Origin: Arthrobacter sp. ZGTC412
Lineage (GTDB): Bacteria > Actinomycetota > Actinomycetes > Actinomycetales > Micrococcaceae
Assembly (NCBI RefSeq): GCF_002929215.1
Contig: NZ_PJII01000015.1
Span: 1-64,000, forward strand
Direction of reading: 5' to 3'
Length of the DNA: 64,000 nt
Within the stretch, counting starts at the first letter, position 1, and each line of letters begins with the position of its first letter. A program made the position numbers and the translations under genes. Shown here piece by piece: positions 35,233 through 44,960 of this stretch. Below the pieces are notes generated by a model. The model had not been told where the DNA came from and did no database searches. It saw nothing but the letters and a program-made list of their open reading frames with translations.

Positions 35233-35984
35233 TGACCGATTCCCTTGGAGGTCGGCGCCGCAGCGCTAAGGAGACCTACGTTCTCGTCCACGGCGCCTGG
35301 CATGGTGCCTGGTGCTGGAGGCCGGTGGAAGCCCTGCTTCAGGAGCTCGGAGCGCAGGTCTTCACCCCGACGCTGACTGGCCTTGGTGACAGGGCCCACT
35401 TGCTCACCGAAGAGACTGGCCTTTCAACGCATATTGCTGACGTCAAGGCGACGATTGAGTCTGAAGACCTGCGCGACGTTGTGCTTGTCGGTCACAGCTA
35501 CGCCGGCATGGTCGTAACGGGGGTCGCCGCCCAAATCCCCGAGCGAATAAAGCGCCTCGTTATTGTTGATGGCTTCCTTCCTGAAGCGGGCGAAGTGGCC
35601 ATCAACCTGCTGCCGGAGCGGGCCGCCTCCCACTATCTCGAATCAGCCCGCAGAAACTCCGGTCTCGTCATCGATCCCCGTCCGGTCGCCAACCTCGGCG
35701 TGACCGATCAGGAGATCATTGACGGAATCACACCGCGCCTTACTCCACAACCCGCGAAGACGTACATGGAGCCAATATCGCAAGGCTTGGAGGAGCTCCC
35801 CTTTCCCGGGGAATATCTCCTGTGCTCGGGGTGGTCCACGCCATTCTCTCCCTTTGCCCTGCGCGCCACTGCCGCAGGATGGGCAGTGACCGAACTGAAC
35901 GCGGACCACGAAATTCTGGTCACGAACCCCGAACTGCTCGTCAGGCACCTCGCAATATCCGGCGCCGCCACCTCGGCCGCATAA
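35229..35984 (+). CDS. Alpha/beta hydrolase, methylesterase/hydroxynitrile-lyase-like
   Basis: A 251-residue hydrolase of the small plant-MES/EstC type. VLVHGAWHGAWCWRPV opens the fold, GHSYAGMVVTGVA is the nucleophile elbow, VDGFLPE supplies the acid and NADHEIL the His. Proteins of this shape often hydrolyse methyl esters. Ring cleavage of 3-O-methylgallate gives a methyl ester (CHMOD), so this is a candidate esterase for that product. That is inference. It is translationally coupled to the MHS transporter (ATGATGA) and followed by a CatC-like gene. Confidence 0.8.
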   Translation: MMTDSLGGRRRSAKETYVLVHGAWHGAWCWRPVEALLQELGAQVFTPTLTGLGDRAHLLTEETGLSTHIADVKATIESEDLRDVVLVGHSYAGMVVTGVAAQIPERIKRLVIVDGFLPEAGEVAINLLPERAASHYLESARRNSGLVIDPRPVANLGVTDQEIIDGITPRLTPQPAKTYMEPISQGLEELPFPGEYLLCSGWSTPFSPFALRATAAGWAVTELNADHEILVTNPELLVRHLAISGAATSAA

Positions 35985-35993
35985 AAGGAAGAC

Positions 35994-36314
35994 ATGATGG
36001 AATTTTTGGTGCGACAGGAAAACAACATGCCCGCGATGGCTCCTGAAGAGGCCGCCAGCATAAAGACCGCAGAGAGGGAATACGCGCAGCAACTCAGAGA
36101 CCGTGGCGTCCTGCGGCGGCTGTGGAGAGTCCCGGGGACCCGTACTGCGATCGGCTGGTACGAGGCGGAGGACACCACGGCCCTCCACGACGTGCTCGCA
36201 GCACTGCCAACCTTTCAATGGCAAAACATAAGCGTCGAAGCATTGGCTACACACCCGCAGGAGCAGCTGCTGGAGTCGAGCAGCAAATCTGCGCAAGGGG
36301 TATTATCCACGTGA
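35994..36314 (+). CDS. Muconolactone isomerase (CatC)-like protein
   Basis: A 106-residue protein. EFLVRQENNMP, then RDRGVLRRLWRVPGTRTAIG and LHDVLAALPTFQ align with CatC muconolactone delta-isomerases. No muconate cycloisomerase, catechol dioxygenase or enol-lactonase is in the window, so a true catechol role is doubtful. It could instead tautomerise or isomerise a ring-fission product such as oxalomesaconate. Lies 9 bases after the hydrolase gene; a terminator follows. Confidence 0.75.
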   Translation: MMEFLVRQENNMPAMAPEEAASIKTAEREYAQQLRDRGVLRRLWRVPGTRTAIGWYEAEDTTALHDVLAALPTFQWQNISVEALATHPQEQLLESSSKSAQGVLST

Positions 36315-36347
36315 TCTAGCAGCCGACACCCGGTGATGGCACAAAGA

Positions 36348-36393
36348 AACGACCACGCAGTTCCTGCTCCAGGGGAGGGCCTGTGTGGTCGTT
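36348..36393 (+). terminator. Rho-independent terminator after the CatC-like gene
   Basis: AACGACCACGCAG (36348-36360) pairs with CTGTGTGGTCGTT (36381-36393) with one G-U, followed by CTCTTTT. It ends the transporter-hydrolase-isomerase unit. Confidence 0.75.
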
Positions 36394-36451
36394 CTCTTTT
36401 CGCGCGCGTCAGAACAGGGGCACAGTCGTTCCGTGGCATTCCTGTACAATA

Positions 36452-36461
36452 ATGTCAACAA
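36452..36461. promoter_or_regulatory. Candidate GntR box before the GntR gene
   Basis: ATGTCAACAA is the reverse complement of TTGTTGACAT, close to the TTGT-N2-ACAA pattern at 38636-38645. It lies just after a -10-like TACAAT (36445-36450) and 30 bases before the GntR start, a position for autorepression. Confidence 0.45.
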
Positions 36462-36491
36462 TAAAGTCTTGAACAAACGCAGGAGACGGAC

Positions 36492-37148
36492 ATGTCACGG
36501 AGCAGCTCCACGGATATTCAACCTGTGGTTGCCGGACTCAGGGAGGCGATCTCCAAGGGCGAACTAGTCGCAAACCAGCGACTCATCGAACAGGACATCT
36601 GCGATGAGTACAGGGCAAGCCGCGGCACAGTACGGGCCGCGCTGGCCGAGCTGGCTACAGAAGGCCTGGTCGAGAGAATCCAGAACCGAGGAGCCCGCGT
36701 TCGCTCCGTCTCTATTTCCGAAGCCATCGAGATCCTCGAGGTCAGGTCTTTGCTGGAAGCCCACTGCGCGGGCAAGGCAGCCCTCCTCGCCGCCGAGGAG
36801 GACAAGCTTGCCCTGAAGGCCGTCGGAGAGGACATGGTCAAGGCGATCGACGGAGGCGATCTTTACCGTTATTCCGAGTTGAATAACGCACTTCACCAGT
36901 TGGTTTTGGACATCAGCAAGCAGCAGACGGCGGCCTCGGTTATCCATCGCCTCAAGACGCAGATGGTTCGTCACCAGTTCCGCCTTACCATGCGATCAGG
37001 GGGCCCCTCGGCGTCACTCGCTGAACATCTGGCCATCATCGAGGCTATTTGCGAAGGAGAGTCTGACGCGGCGCGCCAAACGATGTGGGAGCACCTGGCA
37101 AGCGTGACCGACACCCTCCGCGGGCTTGCTGAGGCTCCGGTCTCTTAG
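36492..37148 (+). CDS. GntR family regulator, FadR/FCD subfamily
   Basis: A 218-residue regulator. The winged HTH covers about 8-75 (ICDEYRASRGTVRAALAELATEGLVERIQNRGARV), and the FCD ligand domain starts with EVRSLLEAHCAGKAALLA, with His/Asp metal-site residues around YSELNNALHQLVLDI. FCD regulators often respond to organic acids of the pathway they control; VanR of vanillate loci is a related type. It converges on the aldolase-hydratase operon. Repeated GTTGACAA-type motifs near three aromatic promoters are candidate targets. Confidence 0.88.
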   Translation: MSRSSSTDIQPVVAGLREAISKGELVANQRLIEQDICDEYRASRGTVRAALAELATEGLVERIQNRGARVRSVSISEAIEILEVRSLLEAHCAGKAALLAAEEDKLALKAVGEDMVKAIDGGDLYRYSELNNALHQLVLDISKQQTAASVIHRLKTQMVRHQFRLTMRSGGPSASLAEHLAIIEAICEGESDAARQTMWEHLASVTDTLRGLAEAPVS

Positions 37149-37166
37149 CCCTTCGAGCAATCCAGC

Positions 37167-37198
37167 ACGTCGGCGGCACCAGCAGGTGCCGCCGACGT
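37167..37198. terminator. Bidirectional hairpin terminator
   Basis: Perfect 14-bp stem, ACGTCGGCGGCACC (37167-37180) and its complement (37185-37198), AGCA loop. It lies between the convergent GntR and aldolase genes. Confidence 0.75.
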
Positions 37199-37202
37199 CT
37201 GG

Positions 37203-37811
37203 TCAGGAAGGCTGCCAGTGCCCGGGGAGAATCCGATCCTCGATTTCAGCACGCTGGTGGGCTTCAGAGTCGCGCTTGGCTTCGGCCGCCTCAGCTACAG
37301 CGGCCGCCTCTTCCCAAGGGACAACGACGACCCCGTCATCATCGCCGATTATCACATCACCGGGCCGGACCACGACTGATCCGATAGCGACGGGTTCCCC
37401 TACGCGGAAGGGGCCATTTCGGTAGGGACCGGCAGGGGTCGTCGACCTCGCAAATACCGGGAAACCCATTTCCTGCAGGTCGCGCACGTCTCTGACGGCT
37501 GCGTCCAGGACGAACCCTGCGCACCCTTGCACAGCAGCGCGCCCGGCGATGAGCTCGCCGATCAGTGCACGATGCGTAGCGCCCTGGCCGTTCACTACGA
37601 GAACATCGCCGACCGACAACTGCGGTATCGCTTCATGAATGCCAAGATTGTCGCCGCCGGCCACGTACACCGTAAACGCGCGGCCTGCCATGCGCGCACC
37701 TGGCCATACGGAGGCGATGGCACCGTCCACGACGTTGAGCCGCTCCATGGCGTCCCCGATATTCGGTGTGGGCAGTTCACTCAGGCGCCGAACGACATCA
37801 GCCCCGTTCAC
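37203..37811 (-). CDS. RraA-like 4-carboxy-4-hydroxy-2-oxoadipate/HMG aldolase
   Basis: A 202-residue RraA-fold class II aldolase, like LigK/ProA/GalC. PTPNIGDAMERL opens it, GGDNLGIHEAI and GELIAGRAAVQGCAGFVLDAAVRDV carry the metal and substrate residues (Arg and Asp in AAVRDV), and FPVFARS and GDDDGVVVVP end the domain. It cleaves 4-carboxy-4-hydroxy-2-oxoadipate to pyruvate and oxaloacetate, the last step of the 4,5-cleavage and gallate pathways. Its start overlaps the stop of the GalB-like gene by four bases. Confidence 0.87.
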   Translation of the reverse strand: MNGADVVRRLSELPTPNIGDAMERLNVVDGAIASVWPGARMAGRAFTVYVAGGDNLGIHEAIPQLSVGDVLVVNGQGATHRALIGELIAGRAAVQGCAGFVLDAAVRDVRDLQEMGFPVFARSTTPAGPYRNGPFRVGEPVAIGSVVVRPGDVIIGDDDGVVVVPWEEAAAVAEAAEAKRDSEAHQRAEIEDRILPGHWQPS

Positions 37812-38524
37812 AGTGACCCCACCACGTTGGGCACCAGGCGCATGAACGCCTCAGCCTGACGAATCTGCTTGTCCCCAGTGACTTTTCGTGCGTGGTTGCC
37901 ACGGTGTTCAGCACGCTCCGCGTAGTAGCCCTGAAGATACTGTTGAGCCTTCATCTCCGCCATGGCCTTGCGCTTCTGCTCGAAGACGTCGGTGATATCA
38001 ACGAAAACACTCGGGACGAATCCACAGAGCTCGGGTTGGTGGGGCTCAAAAACGAGGAATTCGGACGGTGGAGCCGTTGCAAAACCACTTTCGACACCGG
38101 CGCCCGAGGTCAACAGCCGCGCGTTCTGGACCATGGTGTGGGCCACGGGATGGTCAGGGTTGAACGGATCCTTATCCGGGTGGGTCAAAACCACCGTGGG
38201 CTTGAATCCCCGCATGAGATCAGCCAGGCGCTGAACGTCTTCATGCACCGGCAACAGGGGATAGTCGCCCAAGTCAAACGCCTCAAAACTGGCTCCCAGG
38301 TGACCGGCCGCCAGCGACGCCTCCTCGTGACGGATTTTCTTAACATTCGCCTCAGTCTGGTTCGGCTCCTTCCAGAGCTCTCCTGACTCACCCCGCTCAC
38401 CATAGGACAGGGCCACGACTTTCGCTTCCCCGCCTTCTCTGACGAAACGCGCGATCGCCCCCGCGCTTCGCCACACAAAATCAGCGCTATGCGCCCCGAC
38501 GACCAAGAGCTTTTTCTGAACCAT
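37808..38524 (-). CDS. galB: 4-oxalomesaconate hydratase, GalB-type (PIG-L fold)
   Basis: A 238-residue PIG-L/LmbE-family metalloprotein. VVGAHSADFVWRSAGAIA, SYGERGES, HPDKDPFNPDHPVA and EPHQPELCG match GalB of Pseudomonas putida closely, more than other PIG-L members. GalB hydrates 4-oxalomesaconate to 4-carboxy-4-hydroxy-2-oxoadipate. With the aldolase it finishes the pathway. The gene faces away from the ligM-like gene across a shared promoter region. Confidence 0.87.
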   Translation of the reverse strand: MVQKKLLVVGAHSADFVWRSAGAIARFVREGGEAKVVALSYGERGESGELWKEPNQTEANVKKIRHEEASLAAGHLGASFEAFDLGDYPLLPVHEDVQRLADLMRGFKPTVVLTHPDKDPFNPDHPVAHTMVQNARLLTSGAGVESGFATAPPSEFLVFEPHQPELCGFVPSVFVDITDVFEQKRKAMAEMKAQQYLQGYYAERAEHRGNHARKVTGDKQIRQAEAFMRLVPNVVGSL

Positions 38525-40258
<1,734 letters not shown>

Positions 40259-40287
40259 CCGTCTAACCGCCGTATCGGACTGGCATT

Positions 40288-40320
40288 AGTAGGGGCCCCA
40301 CCTTCGGTGGGGCCCCTACT
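40288..40320 (+). terminator. Strong hairpin after the ligM-like gene
   Basis: A perfect 15-bp stem (40288-40302 and 40306-40320), TTC loop, 30 bases after the stop and before the formate dehydrogenase gene. T-run is short. Confidence 0.75.
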
Positions 40321-40356
40321 TCCATTACAGCGAAAAAGCACCAAGAGGAGAAACCC

Positions 40357-42651
40357 TTGTTCGCACAAAAACCGCAGCCACAGGACATCGACGAAAATGC
40401 GCTCCAGGTGCATCCCCCAAAAAGCTACGCGGCCGGTGTCAAGGCTGTCACAGTAGCCCTCGAACGGGGACTCACTCAGTCCGGCCTGGCACGCACCGCC
40501 CGGTCGATGCTCCGCGTCAACCAGCACAACGGCTTTGACTGTCCGGGCTGCGCCTGGCCGGAATCCATCACCGGTAGGCGCAAACCGGCGGAATTCTGCG
40601 AAAACGGTGCAAAAGCCATCGCTGAGGAGAGCACGCTCCGGACTGTCACACCAAAATTCTGGGCAGAGAACCCGGTCTCGGAATTAGAGGGAAAAAGCGA
40701 GTTCTGGCTCGGCAGCCGTGGCCGCATTTCGGAACCAGTCGTCCTTCATCCTGGGGATACACACTATTCACCGATCAGCTGGCAGGACGCATTCGCGCTC
40801 ATCAGTGAGCACATCAACACCACCACCCCGGACCGGTGCGTCTTCTACACCTCTGGGCGGACGGCGAACGAAACTGCATTCATGTATCAGCTCTTCGCGC
40901 GGAGCCTCGGAACCAACAATCTCCCGGACTGTTCCAACATGTGCCACGAGTCTTCAGGCTTTGCCCTCAACCCCACGATCGGCGTCGGCAAGGGCACGGT
41001 CTCACTCGAGGATCTTCACCACGCAAAGCTCATTCTCGTCATCGGCCAGAACCCGGGAACCAATCATCCGCGCATGCTCTCAGCACTCGTGGAATGTAAA
41101 AAGAACGGCGGCAAGGTTGTCGCAGTCAACCCTTTGCCGGAGGCCGGGCTAATCAACTTTAAGGATCCGCAGACCGTCGAAGGGGTCCTCGGCGGCGGGG
41201 TGGATATTGCCGACGAATTCCTCCAAATCAAGGTCGGTGGCGATCTCGCGCTCCTCCAGGCGCTGGGCCACCTGCTCCTCGAAGCCGAGGAACGCGAACC
41301 GGGAACTGTTGCGGACCACGCTTTTTTGGACTCGCAGACTGAGGGCTTCGATGCCTACAGGCAGGCCCGCCGGGCCATTGACTGGCCAGCCACGTTTGAG
41401 GCGACCGGCCTTAGCCGCCCCGAAATCGAGACGGTCGCGGAATTACTGATTGCCTCGAAGGCCACCATAGTGTGCTGGGCACTCGGGCTGACCCAGCAAC
41501 CACATTCTGTCAACACACTCAAAGAGATAATTAACCTGCTGCTCATGCAGGGGAACTTCGGCAAACCCGGTGCCGGGGCGTGCCCCGTGCGGGGGCATTC
41601 GAACGTCCAAGGCGACCGGACAATGGGCATTTGGGAGAAGCCGACTGAAAAATTCATCTCTGCACTTGAGGAGGAATTCGGCTTTCCGATGCCGCGGGAG
41701 CACGGCTTTGAGTCAGTTGAGACGCAGCACGCACTTGAGGCCGGGGACGTGGACGTATTCGTCTCCATGGGTGGAAACTTCCTGTCCGCAGCATCCGACA
41801 CGGCCGCCACTGAGGCCGGGCTCAAGCGCACCGGGCTAACAGTTCACGTCTCCACCAAACCTAATCGGTCCCACGTGGCACACGGCCACACATCTCTCAT
41901 CCTCCCCACGCTGGGCAGGACCGACGTGGACGACAAGCACCCGGCCGGGCGGCAATTCGTCTCCATCGAAGACTCCATGTCTGTCGTGCATTCCTCACAA
42001 GGCCGGCTCCGTCCTGTCTCGGAACACCTTCTCGCAGAGCCGGTAATCGTTGCCAGGATGGCCCAAGCGGTGTTCGGCGCGGACCACCCTGTGGATTGGA
42101 AGGCAATGGCTGAGGACTACGACGTGATCAGGGATCATATTTCCCGTGTCATCCCAGGCTTCGAGGATTTCAACCGTCGTGTACGGACGAAGAACGGCTT
42201 TGTTCTGCCCATTCCCCCACGCGATACCCGGACCTTCGCAACCGAAATCGGCAAAGCCCGGTTCACAGTCAGCCCGCTGGAATACCTCAAGGCGCCCGCA
42301 GGTCATCTAATCCTCCAAACACTGCGCAGTCACGATCAGTACAACACTACGATTTATGGTCTCGACGACCGGTACCGCGGCATCTCAAACGCCCGGCGCG
42401 TAGTCCTCATAAACCCCGATGACCTCCGACAGCTCGGACTTTCTGACAGGGAACTGGTCAACGTCATTTCAACGTTCAATGGCTCGGAGCGCCGCGCAGA
42501 GGGCTTCCGCCTCGTTGCCTACCCCACCGCAAAGGGGTGCGCCGCGGCGTACTATCCAGAGGCCAACGTTCTAGTCCACAAGGACCTCGTTGCTCGCGAA
42601 TCCAACACGCCTGGCTACAAGGCCGTCACCATACGCTTTGAGAAGACGTAA
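40357..42651 (+). CDS. Molybdopterin oxidoreductase, FdhF/YdeP family (probable formate dehydrogenase)
   Basis: A 764-residue molybdopterin enzyme with a TTG start directly behind AAGAGGAG. NGFDCPGCAWPES and a further Cys nearby suit an iron-sulfur site. SNMCHESSGFAL holds the likely Mo ligand Cys, and GANPGTNHPR-like, GACPVRGHSNVQGDRTMGI and LRSHDQYNTTIYG segments are family markers. The FdhF/YdeP class is linked to formate oxidation. Here formate arises from PurU, and FdhD and MoeA are encoded in the same region, so oxidation of formate to CO2 is the natural role. The electron acceptor is not evident in the window. Confidence 0.83.
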   Translation: MFAQKPQPQDIDENALQVHPPKSYAAGVKAVTVALERGLTQSGLARTARSMLRVNQHNGFDCPGCAWPESITGRRKPAEFCENGAKAIAEESTLRTVTPKFWAENPVSELEGKSEFWLGSRGRISEPVVLHPGDTHYSPISWQDAFALISEHINTTTPDRCVFYTSGRTANETAFMYQLFARSLGTNNLPDCSNMCHESSGFALNPTIGVGKGTVSLEDLHHAKLILVIGQNPGTNHPRMLSALVECKKNGGKVVAVNPLPEAGLINFKDPQTVEGVLGGGVDIADEFLQIKVGGDLALLQALGHLLLEAEEREPGTVADHAFLDSQTEGFDAYRQARRAIDWPATFEATGLSRPEIETVAELLIASKATIVCWALGLTQQPHSVNTLKEIINLLLMQGNFGKPGAGACPVRGHSNVQGDRTMGIWEKPTEKFISALEEEFGFPMPREHGFESVETQHALEAGDVDVFVSMGGNFLSAASDTAATEAGLKRTGLTVHVSTKPNRSHVAHGHTSLILPTLGRTDVDDKHPAGRQFVSIEDSMSVVHSSQGRLRPVSEHLLAEPVIVARMAQAVFGADHPVDWKAMAEDYDVIRDHISRVIPGFEDFNRRVRTKNGFVLPIPPRDTRTFATEIGKARFTVSPLEYLKAPAGHLILQTLRSHDQYNTTIYGLDDRYRGISNARRVVLINPDDLRQLGLSDRELVNVISTFNGSERRAEGFRLVAYPTAKGCAAAYYPEANVLVHKDLVARESNTPGYKAVTIRFEKT

Positions 42652-42935
42652 CCCAGGGTCCGGCTCTGCGGCCTATCCGTTAGGCGGCCCATACCCACGG
42701 CCGGCTCGCTTCCGCCCGCCAGGAGAGTCACGCGCCCCTCAGCAGTATTTCGCTGCTTGAGAGACATCTAGCAGGTGCTAGCCGGCGACTGCCTTCCGGT
42801 GCCACTTCAGCGTCGCTTCTCGGCTCGGCCTCGTCGAATCTTGTCCCGCCGAGCGATGCGCGCACGGGCCACATGGGCAAGGATCCTCTGCAAACCAACC
42901 ATGCGCTAGCATGAAGGCCGCATCAGGAGGTGGCT
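42652..42935. promoter_or_regulatory. Intergenic region with a palindrome before the MarR gene
   Basis: No gene seen. CTAGCA-GG-TGCTAG (42768-42781) is a perfect 6+2+6 palindrome and a possible MarR operator, about 155 bases before the MarR start. Confidence 0.4.
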
Positions 42936-43412
42936 GTGGAACGCCGGGTGAACTACGTGTATGTCATCAAACAACTGGAATTGGGCCTGCGCCCGCGGTT
43001 CGTTGAACTCTGCGCTGCGGAGGGTATGAGTGCTGCGCAATACACGGCGCTGACCGTGCTTGAGCGCAGGCCTGGCATCACAAGTTCGGAGCTGGCTCGC
43101 CGCTCCTTCGTCAGAGCGCAAACCATGGCTATTACCCTGGAACCGCTTCTTAGCGCCGACCTCATCCGGCGTGAACGTGATCCTGAAAACGGCCGGCGAA
43201 TGCTTCTTTTCCTCACAGAAACCGGGGCCGCAGCGATCGAACGGCTTGCGAATCCCCTTGCCGAACTGGAGGAGCAGCTGGTGACGGGCTTTACAGCCGC
43301 TGAGCGCTCCCAGTTTGCAGAGCTCTTGCGCCGCAGCAGCCACTCCCTGGCGGAGGCGGCTGCCCGGGATCGATCAGAAGACTCTGAAACGCCGGCAAGT
43401 GAAGTCTCGTAA
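42936..43412 (+). CDS. MarR family transcriptional regulator (paralogue of 56016-56477)
   Basis: A 158-residue MarR protein. VYVIKQLELGLRPRF opens it, AAQYTALTVLERRPGITSSE and LARRSFVRAQTMAITLEPLL form the HTH, and RRERDPENGRRMLLFLTETG the wing. The same LARRSFVRAQ recognition helix occurs in the MarR at 56016. GTG 42936 is chosen because AGGAGG (42925-42930) overlaps the earlier GTG. It converges on the FMN 2-hydroxyacid oxidase gene, two bases away. Confidence 0.85.
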   Translation: MERRVNYVYVIKQLELGLRPRFVELCAAEGMSAAQYTALTVLERRPGITSSELARRSFVRAQTMAITLEPLLSADLIRRERDPENGRRMLLFLTETGAAAIERLANPLAELEEQLVTGFTAAERSQFAELLRRSSHSLAEAAARDRSEDSETPASEVS

Positions 43413-43413
43413 G

Positions 43414-44664
43414 CTACCGTACGTCTTCGGCATGCGATATGGGTGCCAGCCTCCGCAGCTGTGTGACGTGCCTAGGTTCGAGCTCAGCCAAGGACGCGGC
43501 GCCGAGAAGCTTCATTGTGCGTTCAATCTCGCTGCGTAGGATCTCGATCATGCGGTCTACGCCTTGGCGGCCCCCTGCCATGAGGCCGTAGAGATACGCG
43601 CGGCCGACGAGAGTGAAGTTCGCTCCCAGCGCGACCGATGCAACAATGTCGGCACCGTTCATGATGCCCGTGTCGATCATGATCGTGGCGTCTCTGCCCA
43701 CCTCACGTACCACTTGGGGCAGAAGATGGAACGGAACAGGCGCTCGGTCCAGTTGACGTCCGCCATGGTTGGACAGGACGATGCCGTCGACCCCTTGGTC
43801 GACCAGGCGTTTAGAGTCCTCCACACTCTGCACTCCCTTGACAACCAACCGTCCCGGCCACAGGTCACGAACGACTTTGAGGTCCTCGTAGCTGACTGTA
43901 GGGTCCATCGCAGACCCAAGGATCTCGCGTATCGTGCCGCTTCCAGCGGGAATGGCAGAGAAGTCGAGCCTGGGGGTGGTGAGGAAATCGAACCACCACC
44001 ACGGGCGCGGAATCGCGTTCAGAACCGTGCCGACCGTGAGTTGCGGAGGGATGGAGAACCCATTACGAATATCCCGGAGACGGGCGCCGGCCACCGGTGA
44101 GTCCACGGTCACCAACAGCACGTCGAAGTCTTCTGCACTGGCGCGTCGGATCAGTTCATAGGATATTTCGCGGTCCCGCATCATATAGAGCTGCATCCAG
44201 TTACGCCCGTTGCTGTTTGCCCTTTTGACCTCCTCTATCGATGCCGTTCCGAGGGTTGACAACGTAAATGGGATTCCGGCTGCTCCGGCGGCCGATGCCC
44301 CGGCAAGCTCCCCCTCGGTCTGCATAAGGCGTGTAAACCCCGTAGGGGCAATGCCGAAGGGCATCGCCGCCGGCGCCCCTAGGACGTGGCAGGAGGTGTC
44401 CACTGCATCGGCAGCGCAAAGGACGGACGGGTGAAATTCAATGTCCTCAAATGCCTCACGGGCACGGACCAGTGACAGCTCGCCTTCAGCGGCACCGTCG
44501 GTGTAGTCGAAGACAGCCTTGGGTGTGCGCCGCTGCGCAATCTTCCGCAAGTCTGCGATCGTCAGCGCTCCTTCAAGGCGGCGCTTGCGGGCGTTCAGCT
44601 CAGGCTTCCGGAATTGTATGAACTCAAGTAATTCAGCCGGATTCGGAAACTGGCGTGTAACCAA
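43414..44664 (-). CDS. FMN-dependent L-2-hydroxyacid oxidase/dehydrogenase (LldD family)
   Basis: About 416 residues, TTG start at 44664 behind [61 protein letters not shown], the catalytic [14 protein letters not shown] and [25 protein letters not shown] are full family signatures. Members oxidise L-lactate, glycolate, mandelate or other 2-hydroxyacids. Next to an aromatic ammonia-lyase and an aminotransferase, an aryl-lactate or mandelate substrate is plausible. Confidence 0.9.
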   Translation of the reverse strand: MVTRQFPNPAELLEFIQFRKPELNARKRRLEGALTIADLRKIAQRRTPKAVFDYTDGAAEGELSLVRAREAFEDIEFHPSVLCAADAVDTSCHVLGAPAAMPFGIAPTGFTRLMQTEGELAGASAAGAAGIPFTLSTLGTASIEEVKRANSNGRNWMQLYMMRDREISYELIRRASAEDFDVLLVTVDSPVAGARLRDIRNGFSIPPQLTVGTVLNAIPRPWWWFDFLTTPRLDFSAIPAGSGTIREILGSAMDPTVSYEDLKVVRDLWPGRLVVKGVQSVEDSKRLVDQGVDGIVLSNHGGRQLDRAPVPFHLLPQVVREVGRDATIMIDTGIMNGADIVASVALGANFTLVGRAYLYGLMAGGRQGVDRMIEILRSEIERTMKLLGAASLAELEPRHVTQLRRLAPISHAEDVR

Positions 44665-44960
44665 GAACTTCTCCTCTGCGCTGGGGAGTGTGACGCGGCA
44701 ATGATGGCTGGCTACCAAGGATCCTGACCGTTATGAGCTCAGACTATTGACCGGGTAAAAATGCGGGGATATTCTCGAAGTGTTATCAGTCTAACTGAAA
44801 TACAGATCCGCGCCACGAGCATCGATCTAACGGACTGACAGATGCCGCAGCCACGAGCATCGACTTTGGTGGAGCTGCTAGCTGCACCCCATTCCCCTGA
44901 GAACTCCCGAGCGCCAGGCGCCAAGCAGGACTCTGCACTATTCCCTAGGAGAGAGTTGTT
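44665..44960. promoter_or_regulatory. Divergent promoter region with a 14-bp direct repeat
   Basis: GCCACGAGCATCGA occurs twice (44812-44825 and 44850-44863), 38 bases apart. TCAGT-CTA-ACTGA (44786-44798) is a small palindrome. The region separates the 2-hydroxyacid oxidase and the MHS transporter. Confidence 0.45.

Noticed and set aside
44751-44760. Third copy of the shared 34-bp site (CCGGGTAAAA)
   Set aside because: Only the central ten bases match; ACCC and TTACCC blocks are missing.
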